From Nostoc sp. 106C (lineage in GTDB: Bacteria; Cyanobacteriota; Cyanobacteriia; Cyanobacteriales; Nostocaceae), in contig NZ_MTAW01000139.1 of assembly GCF_002154725.1 (NCBI RefSeq), positions 1 to 39,396 on the forward strand: a stretch of DNA of 39,396 nucleotides. Reading direction: 5' to 3'. The notes under the pieces are model-generated. The model was not told where the DNA came from. It did no database searches and saw only the letters and a program-made list of their open reading frames with translations. The translations under genes were made by a program, and so were the position numbers. The first letter of the stretch is position 1, and each line of letters starts with the position of its first letter. Positions 1 to 9,110 of the stretch are shown one piece after another.

Positions 1-43
1 TATCTTCTCAAATTTTTGTCCTGCATAGCTTAGAGTTGCCTTG

Positions 44-616
44 TCACCCTCTAAGCTTGTCGACTTTGAGAGTCTTTTCTATAGAAGCAGATATCACTTT
101 CTCGCTATTGGGAGTGACGGTGACTGCTGTTACTTCACCACTATGATCAATAGTGCGTAGCAATCGTCCTCCTGGACGAGTTAAACTAGCTGTTAAAGGA
201 TGCAACCAACTTGTTTGACTTTGTTTTGCTACCTCCAAAATCTTCTGAATCTCTGGTAATTCAAAACACTGCATTCTACCCCATAATTGCACTGCTAGCT
301 GTGTTTTATCTTGAGTCAAAATGTGAGCAGATAACCGTAAAGTTCCTTGTATTAATTTGAGTGCCCTGATTTGCTCCTGGTCAATCGCTGGGTTTTTTAA
401 AACCTCTGACATATGAATCAAATCATAATCTTCAATTAGCAGCTGTACTCCAAACTCAGGATGATTAAGCTTGGCATTGATGAAATCAAAATCAGCCAGG
501 GTTTGCGAATACTTCTCCAAGTTTCCCGACTTCACTAAGCTTGAGGCTAAACTACCCAAGTAAGCACGTTGAAAAGCGGGGCTTTGTGCCGCTAACTTGT
601 TAGCAAATTCTCCCAT
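44..616 (-). pseudogene. C-terminal part of a split NACHT-WD40 protein, truncated in its first WD repeat
   Basis: The 190-residue frame is largely alpha-helical (about residues 1-135) and then enters a WD40 repeat (GEVTAVTVTPNSEKVISAS). It stops at once after KTLKVDKLRG, where the usual Trp-Asp of the blade is lost. The helical linker plus WD onset is what normally follows the NACHT module in cyanobacterial NACHT-WD40 proteins. The upstream NACHT frame ends one base before this ATG and the two frames differ by one base, so a frameshift in a formerly single gene is the simplest reading. Translational coupling of two subunits is possible but less likely, because no complete propeller remains. 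Bases 1-43 stay open in another frame, so more relic may lie outside the window. Fairly sure of the family, less sure that it is not expressed. Confidence 0.6.
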
Positions 617-617
617 A

Positions 618-2189
618 TCACGCCATCTTCCTTACAAGGTAGTCTGCAATGCCTTGATTAACCTGTTGAAATAGCTTGCGTTTAGCATCCAAAACCCGTT
701 TTGCTTTCAAGAAATCTAAAAAACTAGCGTGATAAATGCTATAGCAGTTTTCTTCCGCCAAAATCTGCGGCTTCAAATACTCAACCCACTCATCTAAAAT
801 TGATTGCACCTCATATTCATCCTGTTGGGCAATATCCGCTATCATCTCACAGGGAATCGGTGTGCTAATCTCCACTAAAATAAACAGAATAAATACCTTT
901 ACTTCTTGGGGTTTTTCATCCATCCCCATGCGCTGCCAATGGACTTGATAATAATCTTGCAGACCAGCGGGTAATTGCTTTAAACTCAGGTCATTATAGT
1001 CACCTTTAGCAATTCCTGGTAAAACATAGCGCAGGTACATAAAGTTATTTTCACTCTTAGTTGCTACCTGCTCTACAAAATCGTTATCAGAAATATTGCG
1101 GTTTTGAATCCATTGTCTAATTGCATTCTTATAATCTTGATCCTCATTTAAGAAGAACCGAATATACTCTTTGATATCTTCACGACTCAAGTTAACATAC
1201 TGACTTCCCCTTAAATCTAGTTCTTCTACCGGAACATCTGGTGCAGACAAGCGTTTTTTATCTATAGTATATGGTCGTCTAGTCAGCAGAAAATAGACAC
1301 GTTCCGGTAGCGCCGTTGGTAAATCTAAAAGATTCTCCCCAGCTTCTTGCTCCACCTCATCCAAAGCATCAACTACAATTACCAAATGTTCACTCACAGG
1401 AATTTTCTTACTAACCTGTTCTAGTAAATCAGCTAAATTAGCCTTCTCAGCATTCTGCAACTGGTAACGCTTAATTAATTGTTTGCGAATACTTTCAAGA
1501 AATAGCTCCGGTCGGTTACGACCATCAGAGCGAATATTAAAATAGCATGGTGATTTATTGTCCCAGACGTATTTAGCAGCAATGGCACTTTTCCCCATCC
1601 CTGCATCACCCACCACAGTAAAATAACCACTGCGATTTTTGTCGCAAAATTGCTTAAATGCGTCAAACACAAACTGACGACCGCAAAACGAGCGAATTTT
1701 TTCTTTAATTAATGACTTAAATTCCCGTGGGTACTCATCTAAATTCCATTCCGGGAAAGGTTCAAAATCCTTTGACTTACTTCTTTTAGCAACTTTAATA
1801 AATATTTCCCCAAACTCCTCCAACTCCGATCGCAACTCAATTCTCTTCAATCGGATATCAAATTCTAAATCATTTCCCTGTAAAAACTTTTCTACTTCCT
1901 TGACAAAACCTAAGGGATTATTGGAAGTATAAGCACTCCAAAAAGCTTTTTTTATCTCTGTTTCTCGAAAAAGATTCAGCATTGCTTCCGGCTTACCGAC
2001 ACCATACTCAATTAAAGAGTAGATATAAACACCCTCAACATCTTTAGGTGGTTGTGCTGGGTCAAAATTGAATTGTTTTAAGGTTCTGACTACAGTTTCA
2101 TTGCGTTGAGCTTGATTAATAACTAGAGAAGCCGCAGGTTTAGCAATACTCTTAAGTGCATTAACTACAATATCAATACTCATTTTCAC
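618..2189 (-). CDS. NACHT-type STAND NTPase (N-terminal half of a NACHT-WD40 protein)
   Basis: A 523-residue protein with an N-terminal helical region (about 1-150), a P-loop GDAGMGKS at 194-201, a Walker B stretch LVIVVDALDE at 269-278, an LLTRRP sensor-like segment near 302-307 and a helical C-terminal part. This is the STAND/NACHT arrangement: an ATP-driven switch that oligomerises when a C-terminal sensor binds a ligand. In cyanobacteria the sensor is normally a WD40 propeller. Here it has been cut off: the stop codon is followed after one base by the ATG of a frame-shifted continuation. Such proteins act in signalling and, in some families, in phage defence or programmed death, but no effector is recognised here. 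The reading frame itself is intact, so a shortened protein may still be made. Confidence 0.75.
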   Translation of the reverse strand: MKMSIDIVVNALKSIAKPAASLVINQAQRNETVVRTLKQFNFDPAQPPKDVEGVYIYSLIEYGVGKPEAMLNLFRETEIKKAFWSAYTSNNPLGFVKEVEKFLQGNDLEFDIRLKRIELRSELEEFGEIFIKVAKRSKSKDFEPFPEWNLDEYPREFKSLIKEKIRSFCGRQFVFDAFKQFCDKNRSGYFTVVGDAGMGKSAIAAKYVWDNKSPCYFNIRSDGRNRPELFLESIRKQLIKRYQLQNAEKANLADLLEQVSKKIPVSEHLVIVVDALDEVEQEAGENLLDLPTALPERVYFLLTRRPYTIDKKRLSAPDVPVEELDLRGSQYVNLSREDIKEYIRFFLNEDQDYKNAIRQWIQNRNISDNDFVEQVATKSENNFMYLRYVLPGIAKGDYNDLSLKQLPAGLQDYYQVHWQRMGMDEKPQEVKVFILFILVEISTPIPCEMIADIAQQDEYEVQSILDEWVEYLKPQILAEENCYSIYHASFLDFLKAKRVLDAKRKLFQQVNQGIADYLVRKMA

Positions 2190-2284
2190 TAAGACTAGAG
2201 ATAATTTTTACACCTGTAACCTATCCTAACGACAGATGACAAAATTGAGCTTTTGTAAAGCCATATTGCAGCTAAAGCTTCCTC

Positions 2285-2376
2285 TTCCCTCTTCCTTCGT
2301 GTCCTTAGCGCCCTTGGCGGTTCGATTTTACATAGATATTTTTGTCTCACGCAGAGGCGCAGAGACGCAGAGAAGA
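2285..2376. repeat. Dispersed intergenic repeat of the 'gcgcccttggcgg / acgcagaggcgcagag' type
   Basis: Two familiar cyanobacterial repeat halves lie here: TCCTTAGCGCCCTTGGCGG (near 2302-2320) and CACGCAGAGGCGCAGAGACG (near 2348-2367), separated by an AT-rich spacer. Similar sequences recur between genes in Nostoc-like genomes (recalled, not searched). It produces spurious reading frames on both strands, which I do not annotate as genes. Confidence 0.6.
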
Positions 2377-2426
2377 ACAACAGAGGTGTTGTGATAGTGT
2401 CATTTCGAGTGATAAACAGCAAATTT

Positions 2427-2636
2427 CAACTTCTGAACTGCATCGTTCTCGTTTAGAACAGGAAGATTCTCGTTCGGAACACAAAACTTCGCCCTCTGAA
2501 CACGAACGTTCGCCTTCGGAACACGAACATTTGCCTTCAGAACACGAAACTTTGCCTTCAGAACACGAACTTTCCCCTTCAGAACACGAAACTTCACCTT
2601 CGGAACACGAACTTTCAGCCTTTAAGCCTCAACTGT
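2427..2636. repeat. Tandem array of ten 21-bp units (minisatellite)
   Basis: Ten consecutive 21-bp units start at 2427, 2448, 2469, 2490, 2511, 2532, 2553, 2574, 2595 and 2616. The core GAACACGAA is conserved in the central units and the ends are degenerate. Because 21 is a multiple of three, the array is open on both strands: plus reads heptads close to PSEHELS and minus reads heptads close to FRVLKAK. The plus-strand frame (2342-2713) begins and ends in dispersed repeats, so I treat it as intergenic repeat rather than a gene. There are no spacers, so it is not a CRISPR. Confidence 0.85.
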
Positions 2637-2668
2637 CATGTTCTAGAGCCGAAGCTTCAAGTAAAAAA

Positions 2669-2699
2669 GGCGTTGGCGTAGCCCGCCGCAGGCATCGCT
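2669..2699. repeat. Dispersed GC-rich repeat (GGCGTTGGCGTAGCC...GGCATCGCT)
   Basis: A 31-bp GC-rich block whose reverse complement starts AGCGATGCC and carries GGCTACGCCAAC. The block at 18391-18421 has the same plan (AGCGAT, then GGCTACGCTAAC), so it is a repeat family within the window. It is common between cyanobacterial genes. Confidence 0.6.
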
Positions 2700-2795
2700 C
2701 GATCATTATCTAAAATAAAACGTGGTGCGATCGCACCCATCTCCAAAATTACTCGGAACATAGTGCGATCGCTGACAAATATACTTCATCCTTGA

Positions 2796-4523
2796 CTAAT
2801 ATTTCCGCTCCTTGGGCTGAAACATCGTAATCGCTACTGGGCGATACTGGATATCAATGCCGGCTGGTGAATAGTAAGCCATTGTATGCTGAAGGAATTT
2901 GTCATCATCTCTTTGGGGATAATCTTCACGGAAATGTGCACCGCGACTTTCCTGACGATTCAGCGCTGATGCGAGAATTGTCTGTCCCACTACCATTAAA
3001 CTCCGCAATTCTAAGGCTTCTACAATTTCTGTATTCCAAGAATTGCCTTTATCATCTAAATATATTTGTGGATATTGCTGTTGTAATTCTTCAAGTTTAT
3101 GTAATCCTTCTTGCATTAAATCTGCGGTGCGGAAAACGCCGCAGTATTGAGTCATGCAATCTTGGAAAGCTTCACGAACTTGGTTAATCCGATATTTCCC
3201 TGGCTGTTCTAGCAAAGCTTGGATTTGTTGCTGGGCTTCGTTAATATAACGTTGTTCGTCCACCATCGGTAATTTGCGATTTTGCACAAATTGCGCGATC
3301 GCCGCCCCGGTTCGCTTGCCATAAACTACACATTCCAATAGGGAATTACTACCAAGGCGATTGGCACCATGCACGGAAACACAAGATGTTTCCCCAGCCG
3401 CAAAGAAGCCCTCGACAAAATCGTCGCCACTACTGCGGACTCGACCATCAGTGTTAACAGGGATACCACCCATACAATAATGAATGGTAGGACGTACAGG
3501 CATGGGCTGAGTCACAGCATCAACACCCACTAAGCGATGGGCTTCTTCCCAACAAAAGGGAACACGACTCATAATTTTTTCTCTGCCCATGTGGCGCAGA
3601 TCCAGATAAACAAAGGGGCCACCAGCACTACCATCAGGATGAATACCACGCCCAGCACGAATTTCGTAAGCGATCGCTCTTGAGGTAATATCGCGTGGAG
3701 CCAGTTCCATGCGACTAGGTGCGTAGTTTGCCATAAAGCGATCGCCTTCGGAGTTGATGAGATACGCTCCTTCTCCCCGAACTGCTTCTGAAATCAGCAC
3801 CCCTACCGGATATAAGCCAGTCGGATGGAATTGCACAAATTCCATATCTTCTAGGGGCAAACCTGCGATCGCAGTCATTGCCAAACCGTCACCAGTAGAA
3901 GCGTAATCATTTGAGGTGGTGTTATAAACGCGACCATAACCACCAGTGGCAAACATTACTGCCTTAGCCCGTAGCACCTCGATATGCCCATCCAAAAGAT
4001 GGTACATCACCACACCCTTTGCCTGCCCTTCTTCCAAAATCAGGCGCATCACGTACCATTCTTCGTAAACTTGCACACCATAACGCCGTAAGTTGTTCAC
4101 CAATTCGTGCAAAATTGCGTGACCAGTCTTATCAGCAGCGTAGCAAGTACGATTGTGGGAATGTCCGCCAAAAGCGCGTTGGGCAATGCGACCATCCGCC
4201 AAGCGCGAGAACAAAACGCCCATATGTTCCAAGTCAATCACCACATCTGGCGCTTCCTGAGCAAGAATTGCTACAGCGTCTTGGTCGGCTAAGTAGTCAG
4301 AACCCTTGACAGTATCAAATGCGTGTGCTTCCCAACTATCTTCTGAATCAACATTCTTCAGCGATGCTGCCATACCACCTTGAGCCGCCACCGAGTGGGA
4401 ACGAATAGGGTGAGTTTTGGCAACCACAGCAATATTTAAACTGGGGTTAATGCGGGCAATTTCCACAGCCGCGCGGCATCCAGCCAAACCACCCCCGACA
4501 ATAATCACATCATGTTCAAGCAT
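2796..4523 (-). CDS. sdhA: Succinate dehydrogenase / fumarate reductase flavoprotein subunit
   Basis: A 575-residue flavoprotein that oxidises succinate to fumarate and passes electrons to the iron-sulfur subunit, feeding the thylakoid or plasma-membrane quinone pool. An N-terminal dinucleotide-binding motif (VGGGLAG, residues 9-15) is followed by [10 protein letters not shown] at 41-50, where His43 fits the covalent FAD attachment site. Further family landmarks are the [16 protein letters not shown] segment, HPTGLYP, the catalytic-region [12 protein letters not shown] and RLGSNSLLE near the FAD-binding C-terminus. Length is normal for the family. No sdhB or membrane anchor lies beside it; in cyanobacteria these subunits are often scattered. 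The start is the first ATG, directly before the flavin motif; no strong ribosome binding site is seen. Confidence 0.95.
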   Translation of the reverse strand: MLEHDVIIVGGGLAGCRAAVEIARINPSLNIAVVAKTHPIRSHSVAAQGGMAASLKNVDSEDSWEAHAFDTVKGSDYLADQDAVAILAQEAPDVVIDLEHMGVLFSRLADGRIAQRAFGGHSHNRTCYAADKTGHAILHELVNNLRRYGVQVYEEWYVMRLILEEGQAKGVVMYHLLDGHIEVLRAKAVMFATGGYGRVYNTTSNDYASTGDGLAMTAIAGLPLEDMEFVQFHPTGLYPVGVLISEAVRGEGAYLINSEGDRFMANYAPSRMELAPRDITSRAIAYEIRAGRGIHPDGSAGGPFVYLDLRHMGREKIMSRVPFCWEEAHRLVGVDAVTQPMPVRPTIHYCMGGIPVNTDGRVRSSGDDFVEGFFAAGETSCVSVHGANRLGSNSLLECVVYGKRTGAAIAQFVQNRKLPMVDEQRYINEAQQQIQALLEQPGKYRINQVREAFQDCMTQYCGVFRTADLMQEGLHKLEELQQQYPQIYLDDKGNSWNTEIVEALELRSLMVVGQTILASALNRQESRGAHFREDYPQRDDDKFLQHTMAYYSPAGIDIQYRPVAITMFQPKERKY

Positions 4524-5018
4524 AATTAGTTTTCACTAGCCCCCGACTGCAAAAAGCTGCTGTTCTATTGTAGAGATGCGATTCCTCTGGCAGTGTTGTA
4601 CCTGTTTAAATTTGTCACATCTTTCCTATGTGCAAATATTCAGCCACCAGGATATTTGGCACAATTAGCTTGTTCTGTTGAATTTTAAATTAGTTAATAA
4701 AACTTTTCCTACCAGCCTTGAAAGAGCGCTGAGTACTGAGTCAATTAGCAAGGGTTATTAATTCTCCGCCTTCCCTCGTCTGGCTTGTCCTCCCTGTCCC
4801 TGTTTCAGGCATGGCGATGAAATTTTTTCATTAGGGCTACCTTCGTCTTCTACCATTACTAGTCACAAAAAATTCCCTGCCACAGGACAGGGAGATGATT
4901 GCGATTTTGGATTCTGAATTGAGATTTTGCCTAATTAGGTAACTCGTCGGTAGATACTGATGATGCTTCAGCCAGACGACTCAATCCCAAAACGCAAATC
5001 TCCAATTTGAAAATCTGT
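4524..5018. other. Intergenic region upstream of sdhA with an imperfect inverted-repeat element
   Basis: No gene is seen. It should hold the sdhA promoter near its left end, but no clear -10/-35 pair can be named. The right part (about 4890-5016) holds an imperfect inverted repeat: GATTGCGATTTTGGATT near 4897 against CAATCCCAAAACGCAAATC near 4982, around a core with CTCGTC and GACGACTC. This is the build of a small non-coding dispersed or MITE-like repeat, ending at the stop codon of the next gene. Confidence 0.5.
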
Positions 5019-5339
5019 TCAGCTAGTTGCTTGTACAGGTTTTTGCTGAGAAACGTTACCTGGTATAGGCTCAGTCTTAGTTCCTGGCTCTACAGCAGTT
5101 AGTTCAATATGATTTAACAATGTAGTTACAAACGCAAATAACAAGAAAGGCAGCGATAGCAGAACTACGAGGCCAACAGTGGCTAAAGCATAAACTGGCC
5201 GTCTAGCACCCATCAGTGCCAAGGCTGATGCCAAACTAATGGTAATTGTAATTAACCAAACAATTATTTGACCATAGATATCACCAAAGGTCAACGTACA
5301 GACAAACCGATAGTTTTGAATATTATTCATGTTCATCAC
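5019..5339 (-). CDS. Small two-helix membrane protein of unknown function
   Basis: A 106-residue protein with two hydrophobic segments, roughly residues 24-42 (IIVWLITITISLASALALM) and 50-73, joined by a short basic loop (GARRPVY), then a hydrophilic tail rich in Pro, Gln and Thr. I do not recognise the family. The first ATG (MMNMNNIQNYRF) is used; an internal ATG two codons on is equally possible. It stands alone between an inverted-repeat element downstream and a terminator upstream, so it is probably its own transcription unit. Length and membrane pattern make it a believable gene. Confidence 0.6.
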   Translation of the reverse strand: MMNMNNIQNYRFVCTLTFGDIYGQIIVWLITITISLASALALMGARRPVYALATVGLVVLLSLPFLLFAFVTTLLNHIELTAVEPGTKTEPIPGNVSQQKPVQATS

Positions 5340-5522
5340 ATGTGCCTCAAGTCTCTCCTACTAGGTTCTACCTTAGAGCCAGGTTTGGCTAGCAGCCAAT
5401 TTCTCAATATTTTTCCAAGCTTTGTAATATTAGTTTACAATTAACTTGTTTTGATTAAGGCGCAATGTTCTGTTTCTCCGAGTAATTTTTAATTCCGTAA
5501 CATAAATATGGATTGTTGCGCT

Positions 5523-5559
5523 AAAAAACCAAGACACAAAGAAACTTTTTGCGTCTTGG
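5523..5559 (-). terminator. Rho-independent terminator of the PEP-CTERM gene
   Basis: Read on the minus strand, CCAAGACGCAAA pairs with TTTGTGTCTTGG (one mismatch in twelve) around a short loop, followed directly by a run of six T. It lies about 100 bases past the stop codon of the gene ending at 5663. The sequence resembles a dispersed 'CCAAGACGCAAAG' repeat, so a repeat may have been recruited as a terminator. Confidence 0.7.
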
Positions 5560-5662
5560 CTTCTTGGTTAAAGATGTTTAACTAACTAATTTACAACATC
5601 TCTGTCTCACCCATTGTCAGATAAGTGATAAGGTGCTGGTCGTCGAAATCTGATGAGTATGG

Positions 5663-6241
5663 TTAAGCTTTAGCCTGTTGAGAAGCTGCTTTTATCTTCT
5701 TCATTAGCAAGCCAATACCACCAGCTAGTACTGTACCACCTATGGTTAGGGGTTCAGGAACTGACTGAGCACTGACACTAACATCGTCCAAACGCAAATA
5801 ACCAGGATCGTTTCGGAAACCGAACTTCAACTCTGTAGATGCTGCTGTTGCTACAAAGTTGTATACGTATTTAGTGTAATCCTGAGCTTTAATATTCTCT
5901 TGGTTGAAGAATGTATTACCATTGACAATAGTTTGAAATTGGTTAGGTGTATACCCATCGCTTTTGAGAAAGTAACTAAGTTGATATGCCTGACCAACTG
6001 TTGTAGAAATGAACTGTGACAGGAAACCAAGTGAGCCTACTGGACCTAGAAAAGCAGAGAAATTACCACTATTGGCTTCAGCACTACTAAGTACAACACC
6101 AGTAGCACCAGTATTACCAGACTGAGTCCATCCTGTAAAATCTCCTGTCTCAAATCCTCCATTAACGACCGCTGCTTGCGTAACGGAAGTAGACGCACTA
6201 ATAATTACGGCTGTAAAGCCAAGTATTGGAAAAAGTCTCAT
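5663..6241 (-). CDS. PEP-CTERM sorted exported protein
   Basis: A 192-residue exported protein. A signal peptide (residues 1 to about 23, ending TQA) is followed by a beta-rich domain that opens with VNGGFETGDFTGW, the typical start of small carbohydrate-binding-like or discoidin-like folds in PEP-CTERM proteins. It ends with the sorting signal: VPEP at about 161-164, a hydrophobic helix, then a basic stretch with KKIK. PEP-CTERM proteins are processed by an exosortase and linked to extracellular polysaccharide or the cell surface; that is family knowledge, and no exosortase gene is present here. The tail after the basic stretch (AASQQAKA) is longer than usual. A good terminator follows the gene. 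Confidence 0.85.
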   Translation of the reverse strand: MRLFPILGFTAVIISASTSVTQAAVVNGGFETGDFTGWTQSGNTGATGVVLSSAEANSGNFSAFLGPVGSLGFLSQFISTTVGQAYQLSYFLKSDGYTPNQFQTIVNGNTFFNQENIKAQDYTKYVYNFVATAASTELKFGFRNDPGYLRLDDVSVSAQSVPEPLTIGGTVLAGGIGLLMKKIKAASQQAKA

Positions 6242-6280
6242 GGAATTTATGCCTCAAAAACTTAGATGTTGCAGAAATTA

Positions 6281-6339
6281 GGTATACAAAAGTTGCGTGT
6301 GATTGCGTGCAGTATGCAAGCCAACGCGTGGTGTATACC
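6281..6339. promoter_or_regulatory. Inverted repeat GGTATACA/TGTATACC upstream of the PEP-CTERM gene
   Basis: Two perfectly complementary 8-base arms sit 40-98 bases upstream of the start codon of the minus-strand PEP-CTERM gene. This is the right place for an operator or a 5' leader hairpin. No known regulator site is recognised. Confidence 0.25.
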
Positions 6340-6816
6340 CAATACAAATTATTGGAACAAGTGAATTACTGGAAGATAGATGCTAAAAGCTACACTAATA
6401 CTTCTGTATTAGTAGCTGCACACCTGGCACTGAAATTTATGTTTAAAGACAAATCCAGCCTTTAAATTTATTTTTATGTGCGTAGATAATTTAGGTATAA
6501 ATTATCTAAACCCGGAGAACATACCTAATTTACAGAAATTTAGTCAAAAAAACAACTTTATACCGTACCTTTACGCAAAACATATATTAAGTAAACTACA
6601 TAGTTATTATGTAAATATGTCAAAAGATAGATTTTCCCGTCTTGGGATGCAACTAGACAAGCTAAACAGATGTATAAAGTTTTAGTAAAGTGAGTGATTT
6701 TTAATACAAGTCATGTTATGCAAACAGGACGGGTTCAGCAAAGGCAAATTTTCCCTGTTTGATAACCCACAAGGCGTTGGTACTATGCCAGATGTGGAAG
6801 AGGCTAGTTTAACGAG

Positions 6817-6853
6817 CTGCGTAGACACGAATTGGCTTGTCCTCGGACATCGC
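6817..6853. repeat. Dispersed repeat, copy 1 (GCGTAG...GGCTTGTCC...GGACATCGC)
   Basis: This shares GCGTAG, GGCTTGTCC and GGACATCGC, in the same order, with 9150-9179 in this window. It lies in non-coding DNA downstream of the WD40 gene. Confidence 0.5.
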
Positions 6854-6913
6854 CCTGTCTGGCAAAATAGTGTAAACACTTGCGAGTTAGTTTTCCGACT
6901 ATCTCTGGATACT

Positions 6914-8707
6914 TTAACTCCGCTGCCAAATTTTAATTGTCTTATCCAAACTTCCACTTACCAGCATTTCGCCAGAAGCAGTAAACGTGACTGCTGTTAC
7001 CGTGTCTGTATGTCCGGTAAAAGTACTTAGTAATTCCCCAGTTTCTAAATGCCACAATTTGATAGTTTTATCAGCACTACCGCTAGCGATAATTTGTTCA
7101 TCAGGACTGAGGGTGATTGTGCAGACTTCATCGCTATGTCCCTTCAGGGTACGAATTAATTCCCCAGTTTCCAACTGCCAAATTTTAATTGTCTGATCGC
7201 GACTCCCACTGATGAGCAGTTTAGCATCGGCACTGATAGCTAGGGAACGAACGATGTGAGAATGGCCAGTGAAGGTATATAGGGGTTGCACATCCTTTAA
7301 ATCCGTCACACCTCCTAAATGAGAGGTGCACCAAACTTTGATTTTGCGGTAGCTACCCGTAACTAGCGTTTGACCATCTTGGCTCAATACCAGAGAATGC
7401 GCCGCTGTATCATCTAAAGAAAGAGCGATCGCTACCTGACGCTTCATCAAATCCCAAAACAGAATTTTCCGGTCATCTCCACCAGTCGCTAACATCCTGC
7501 CATCTGGGGTAAAAGCAACGCATCTAACTACCCCATTATGCTTGTGCAAGATATCTATCAAATCTAATGCCCCTACATGCCAAATTTTAATTGTGGAGTC
7601 TGCGCCCACACTAGCTAAAGTCTGCCCATCGGAACTAAAAGCTAAGGAATTGACTTCATCAACTAGCCCAGATAAAATCCAAGGAGACTCTGACAATGTA
7701 TCTATCAATTCACCCCTGGTTAAATCCCATAACTTCGTTTCGCCAAGACTCCCACTAGCTAATATTGGCGGCGTTTTGCTCAGACTACACCTATTAATAT
7801 TTGCCGTATGCGTTCCCGAAGAATAGGCAAGGCAATTAATTCCTCTAGTATGCCCTTTCAAAGTTTGCCAGTATTCCCAGTCACCAATTATCTTCTTAAG
7901 AGGATGTTCTGCCGGCACAGTTACAACCGTTTCTGCGATCGCTTTTTCATTAACTACTAGCGCTGTATCTTTTTTGTTTACTAGTGATTCTAAATACCAA
8001 CTTAATCCACCTGCATACAACAAGTTACTGGGAGTAATAGAAATTTTCTGTTCACTAGATTCCAGTTCAGTGCTAGGTAAAAATCCAGTAATTACTACTT
8101 GTTTTTCGTATCCTAATTTACTTTTACTAGGATAAAATAAAGTGAGAAAAATTAATATTTGGTGTTTTGTCAAGTCCTCTTGAGTAACTGACCACCTAAT
8201 TTTATTTTTCTTAATCGCATTAAAACTTTCGCCATCAGTAGCGTAAACTTGAATACTCAATTTTTGGTTAGCTGTGAGTACATAAGAAAATTTACTCTCG
8301 CCACGTAAATTTCCCTCATCATCTAAAACCATATTTTTTATAGTGTCTGGCGACACTTTTTTCACGAACTTACCAAAGCGTTCTGCCATGACCCGATCGA
8401 CAATTTGCTCACGCAAAATATAATCTTGCGCTTGCTGTCGAAAGTGTTGGGGAAAGGATATCGTCCAATCAGGTGGTTCAGGATATTCAGGTGGTGTTGG
8501 GGGTGGATTTTTTGCCACAATTTCTGCTTGTTGACGAGACAATTCCATGAGTTTGTCCAACGACTCACCCCAAAAGGTCATAATTTCACTGTGACAACCT
8601 TTAATTTGGCTTTTCAGTAAAGATAAGTCATTTGTTTTCAGTTTTTTGACCCTTTGTAGAAAGTCAGCTTGTTGAGCTTTTAGTAAGCTAATCCAATCCA
8701 TCTGCAT
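6914..8707 (-). CDS. WD40 repeat protein with a novel N-terminal region
   Basis: A 597-residue protein. Residues 1 to about 60 are helical with coiled-coil character, then comes a Pro-rich linker (NPPPTPPEYPEPPDW, about 67-81) and an alpha/beta region to about 270 that I do not recognise. The rest is seven WD40 repeats, enough for one closed propeller. The last three are near-canonical (ISGSRDQTIKIW, ASGSADKTIKLW, VSGSLDKTIKIW) and the first is stretched by an insertion. WD propellers are protein-docking platforms, so this is probably a scaffold or sensor; no enzyme domain is seen. Two ATGs sit two codons apart (MQMDW) and the first is taken. The gene is separate from the broken NACHT-WD40 locus and is not its missing half, since it has its own N-terminus. 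Confidence 0.85.
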   Translation of the reverse strand: MQMDWISLLKAQQADFLQRVKKLKTNDLSLLKSQIKGCHSEIMTFWGESLDKLMELSRQQAEIVAKNPPPTPPEYPEPPDWTISFPQHFRQQAQDYILREQIVDRVMAERFGKFVKKVSPDTIKNMVLDDEGNLRGESKFSYVLTANQKLSIQVYATDGESFNAIKKNKIRWSVTQEDLTKHQILIFLTLFYPSKSKLGYEKQVVITGFLPSTELESSEQKISITPSNLLYAGGLSWYLESLVNKKDTALVVNEKAIAETVVTVPAEHPLKKIIGDWEYWQTLKGHTRGINCLAYSSGTHTANINRCSLSKTPPILASGSLGETKLWDLTRGELIDTLSESPWILSGLVDEVNSLAFSSDGQTLASVGADSTIKIWHVGALDLIDILHKHNGVVRCVAFTPDGRMLATGGDDRKILFWDLMKRQVAIALSLDDTAAHSLVLSQDGQTLVTGSYRKIKVWCTSHLGGVTDLKDVQPLYTFTGHSHIVRSLAISADAKLLISGSRDQTIKIWQLETGELIRTLKGHSDEVCTITLSPDEQIIASGSADKTIKLWHLETGELLSTFTGHTDTVTAVTFTASGEMLVSGSLDKTIKIWQRS

Positions 8708-9110
8708 TAGAGCGACACACTATTGCATACCTAAGGTAAGCTATACCAATACAATTACTCAAGTTTATAATCTTTATTGATTAAAATTCAGTAATCCTAG
8801 CAGTCTAATAGAACACAAGCGTAAGCCTGCATTCACGGTAAAGATACACCTAGATAGCGCCCAAACATATCATTAACTGATATGGCTAAGGTATAGAGAG
8901 TTAATTGATGTCAAATCATTCTAACTAATATGGAGAATAATATATTGTTTCGCTGGAAACAGTTCCAGCAGCAAAGAATAGTGTGATTAAAAGCTGACAA
9001 AAAGGGGAGCGGCAGTGGTATTCTGTTAATATCTATGTCAAACTCATCTGATTTCGATGACTCTAAGGATTACGATACCAGATGAGTATAAATTACGATA
9101 TAAGCTCATT
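8708..9110. other. Intergenic region, no gene seen
   Basis: AT-rich DNA upstream of the WD40 gene. ACTCATCTGATTTCGATGA at about 9044-9062 is close to the reverse complement of the sequence just past the stop of the PEP-CTERM gene (about 5640-5658), so it is a small dispersed repeat. No tRNA, small RNA or peptide gene is recognised. Confidence 0.4.

Larger units (their letters stand above)
6242..6913. other. Intergenic region with small inverted repeats and a dispersed repeat; no convincing gene
   Basis: Just upstream of the PEP-CTERM gene GGTATACA (6281-6288) and TGTATACC (6332-6339) form an operator-like inverted repeat. At 6483-6508 TAGATAATTT and AAATTATCTA form a perfect 10-bp stem with a 6-base loop. 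Around 6817-6853 lies a dispersed repeat containing GGCTTGTCCTCGGACATCGC. Short frames here (for example 6476-6685 plus) have no recognisable content. Confidence 0.5.

Noticed and set aside
2427-2636. CRISPR array
   Set aside because: The 21-bp units follow each other directly with no unique spacers, and no cas genes are present.
2342-2713. 123-codon plus-strand frame with PSEHExx heptads as a repeat protein
   Set aside because: Its start lies in a dispersed repeat, its end in another dispersed repeat, and the middle is a 21-bp array that is open on both strands. There is no ribosome binding site or recognisable domain.
4019-4309. Plus-strand frames inside sdhA
   Set aside because: They lie wholly antisense within a strongly recognised flavoprotein gene and encode nothing recognisable.
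6476-6685. 69-codon plus-strand frame
   Set aside because: AT-rich, no ribosome binding site, starts within a perfect hairpin and has no family resemblance.
6682-7030. Short frames on both strands at the 3' end of the WD40 gene
   Set aside because: They overlap the WD40 coding region or a dispersed repeat and lack independent support.
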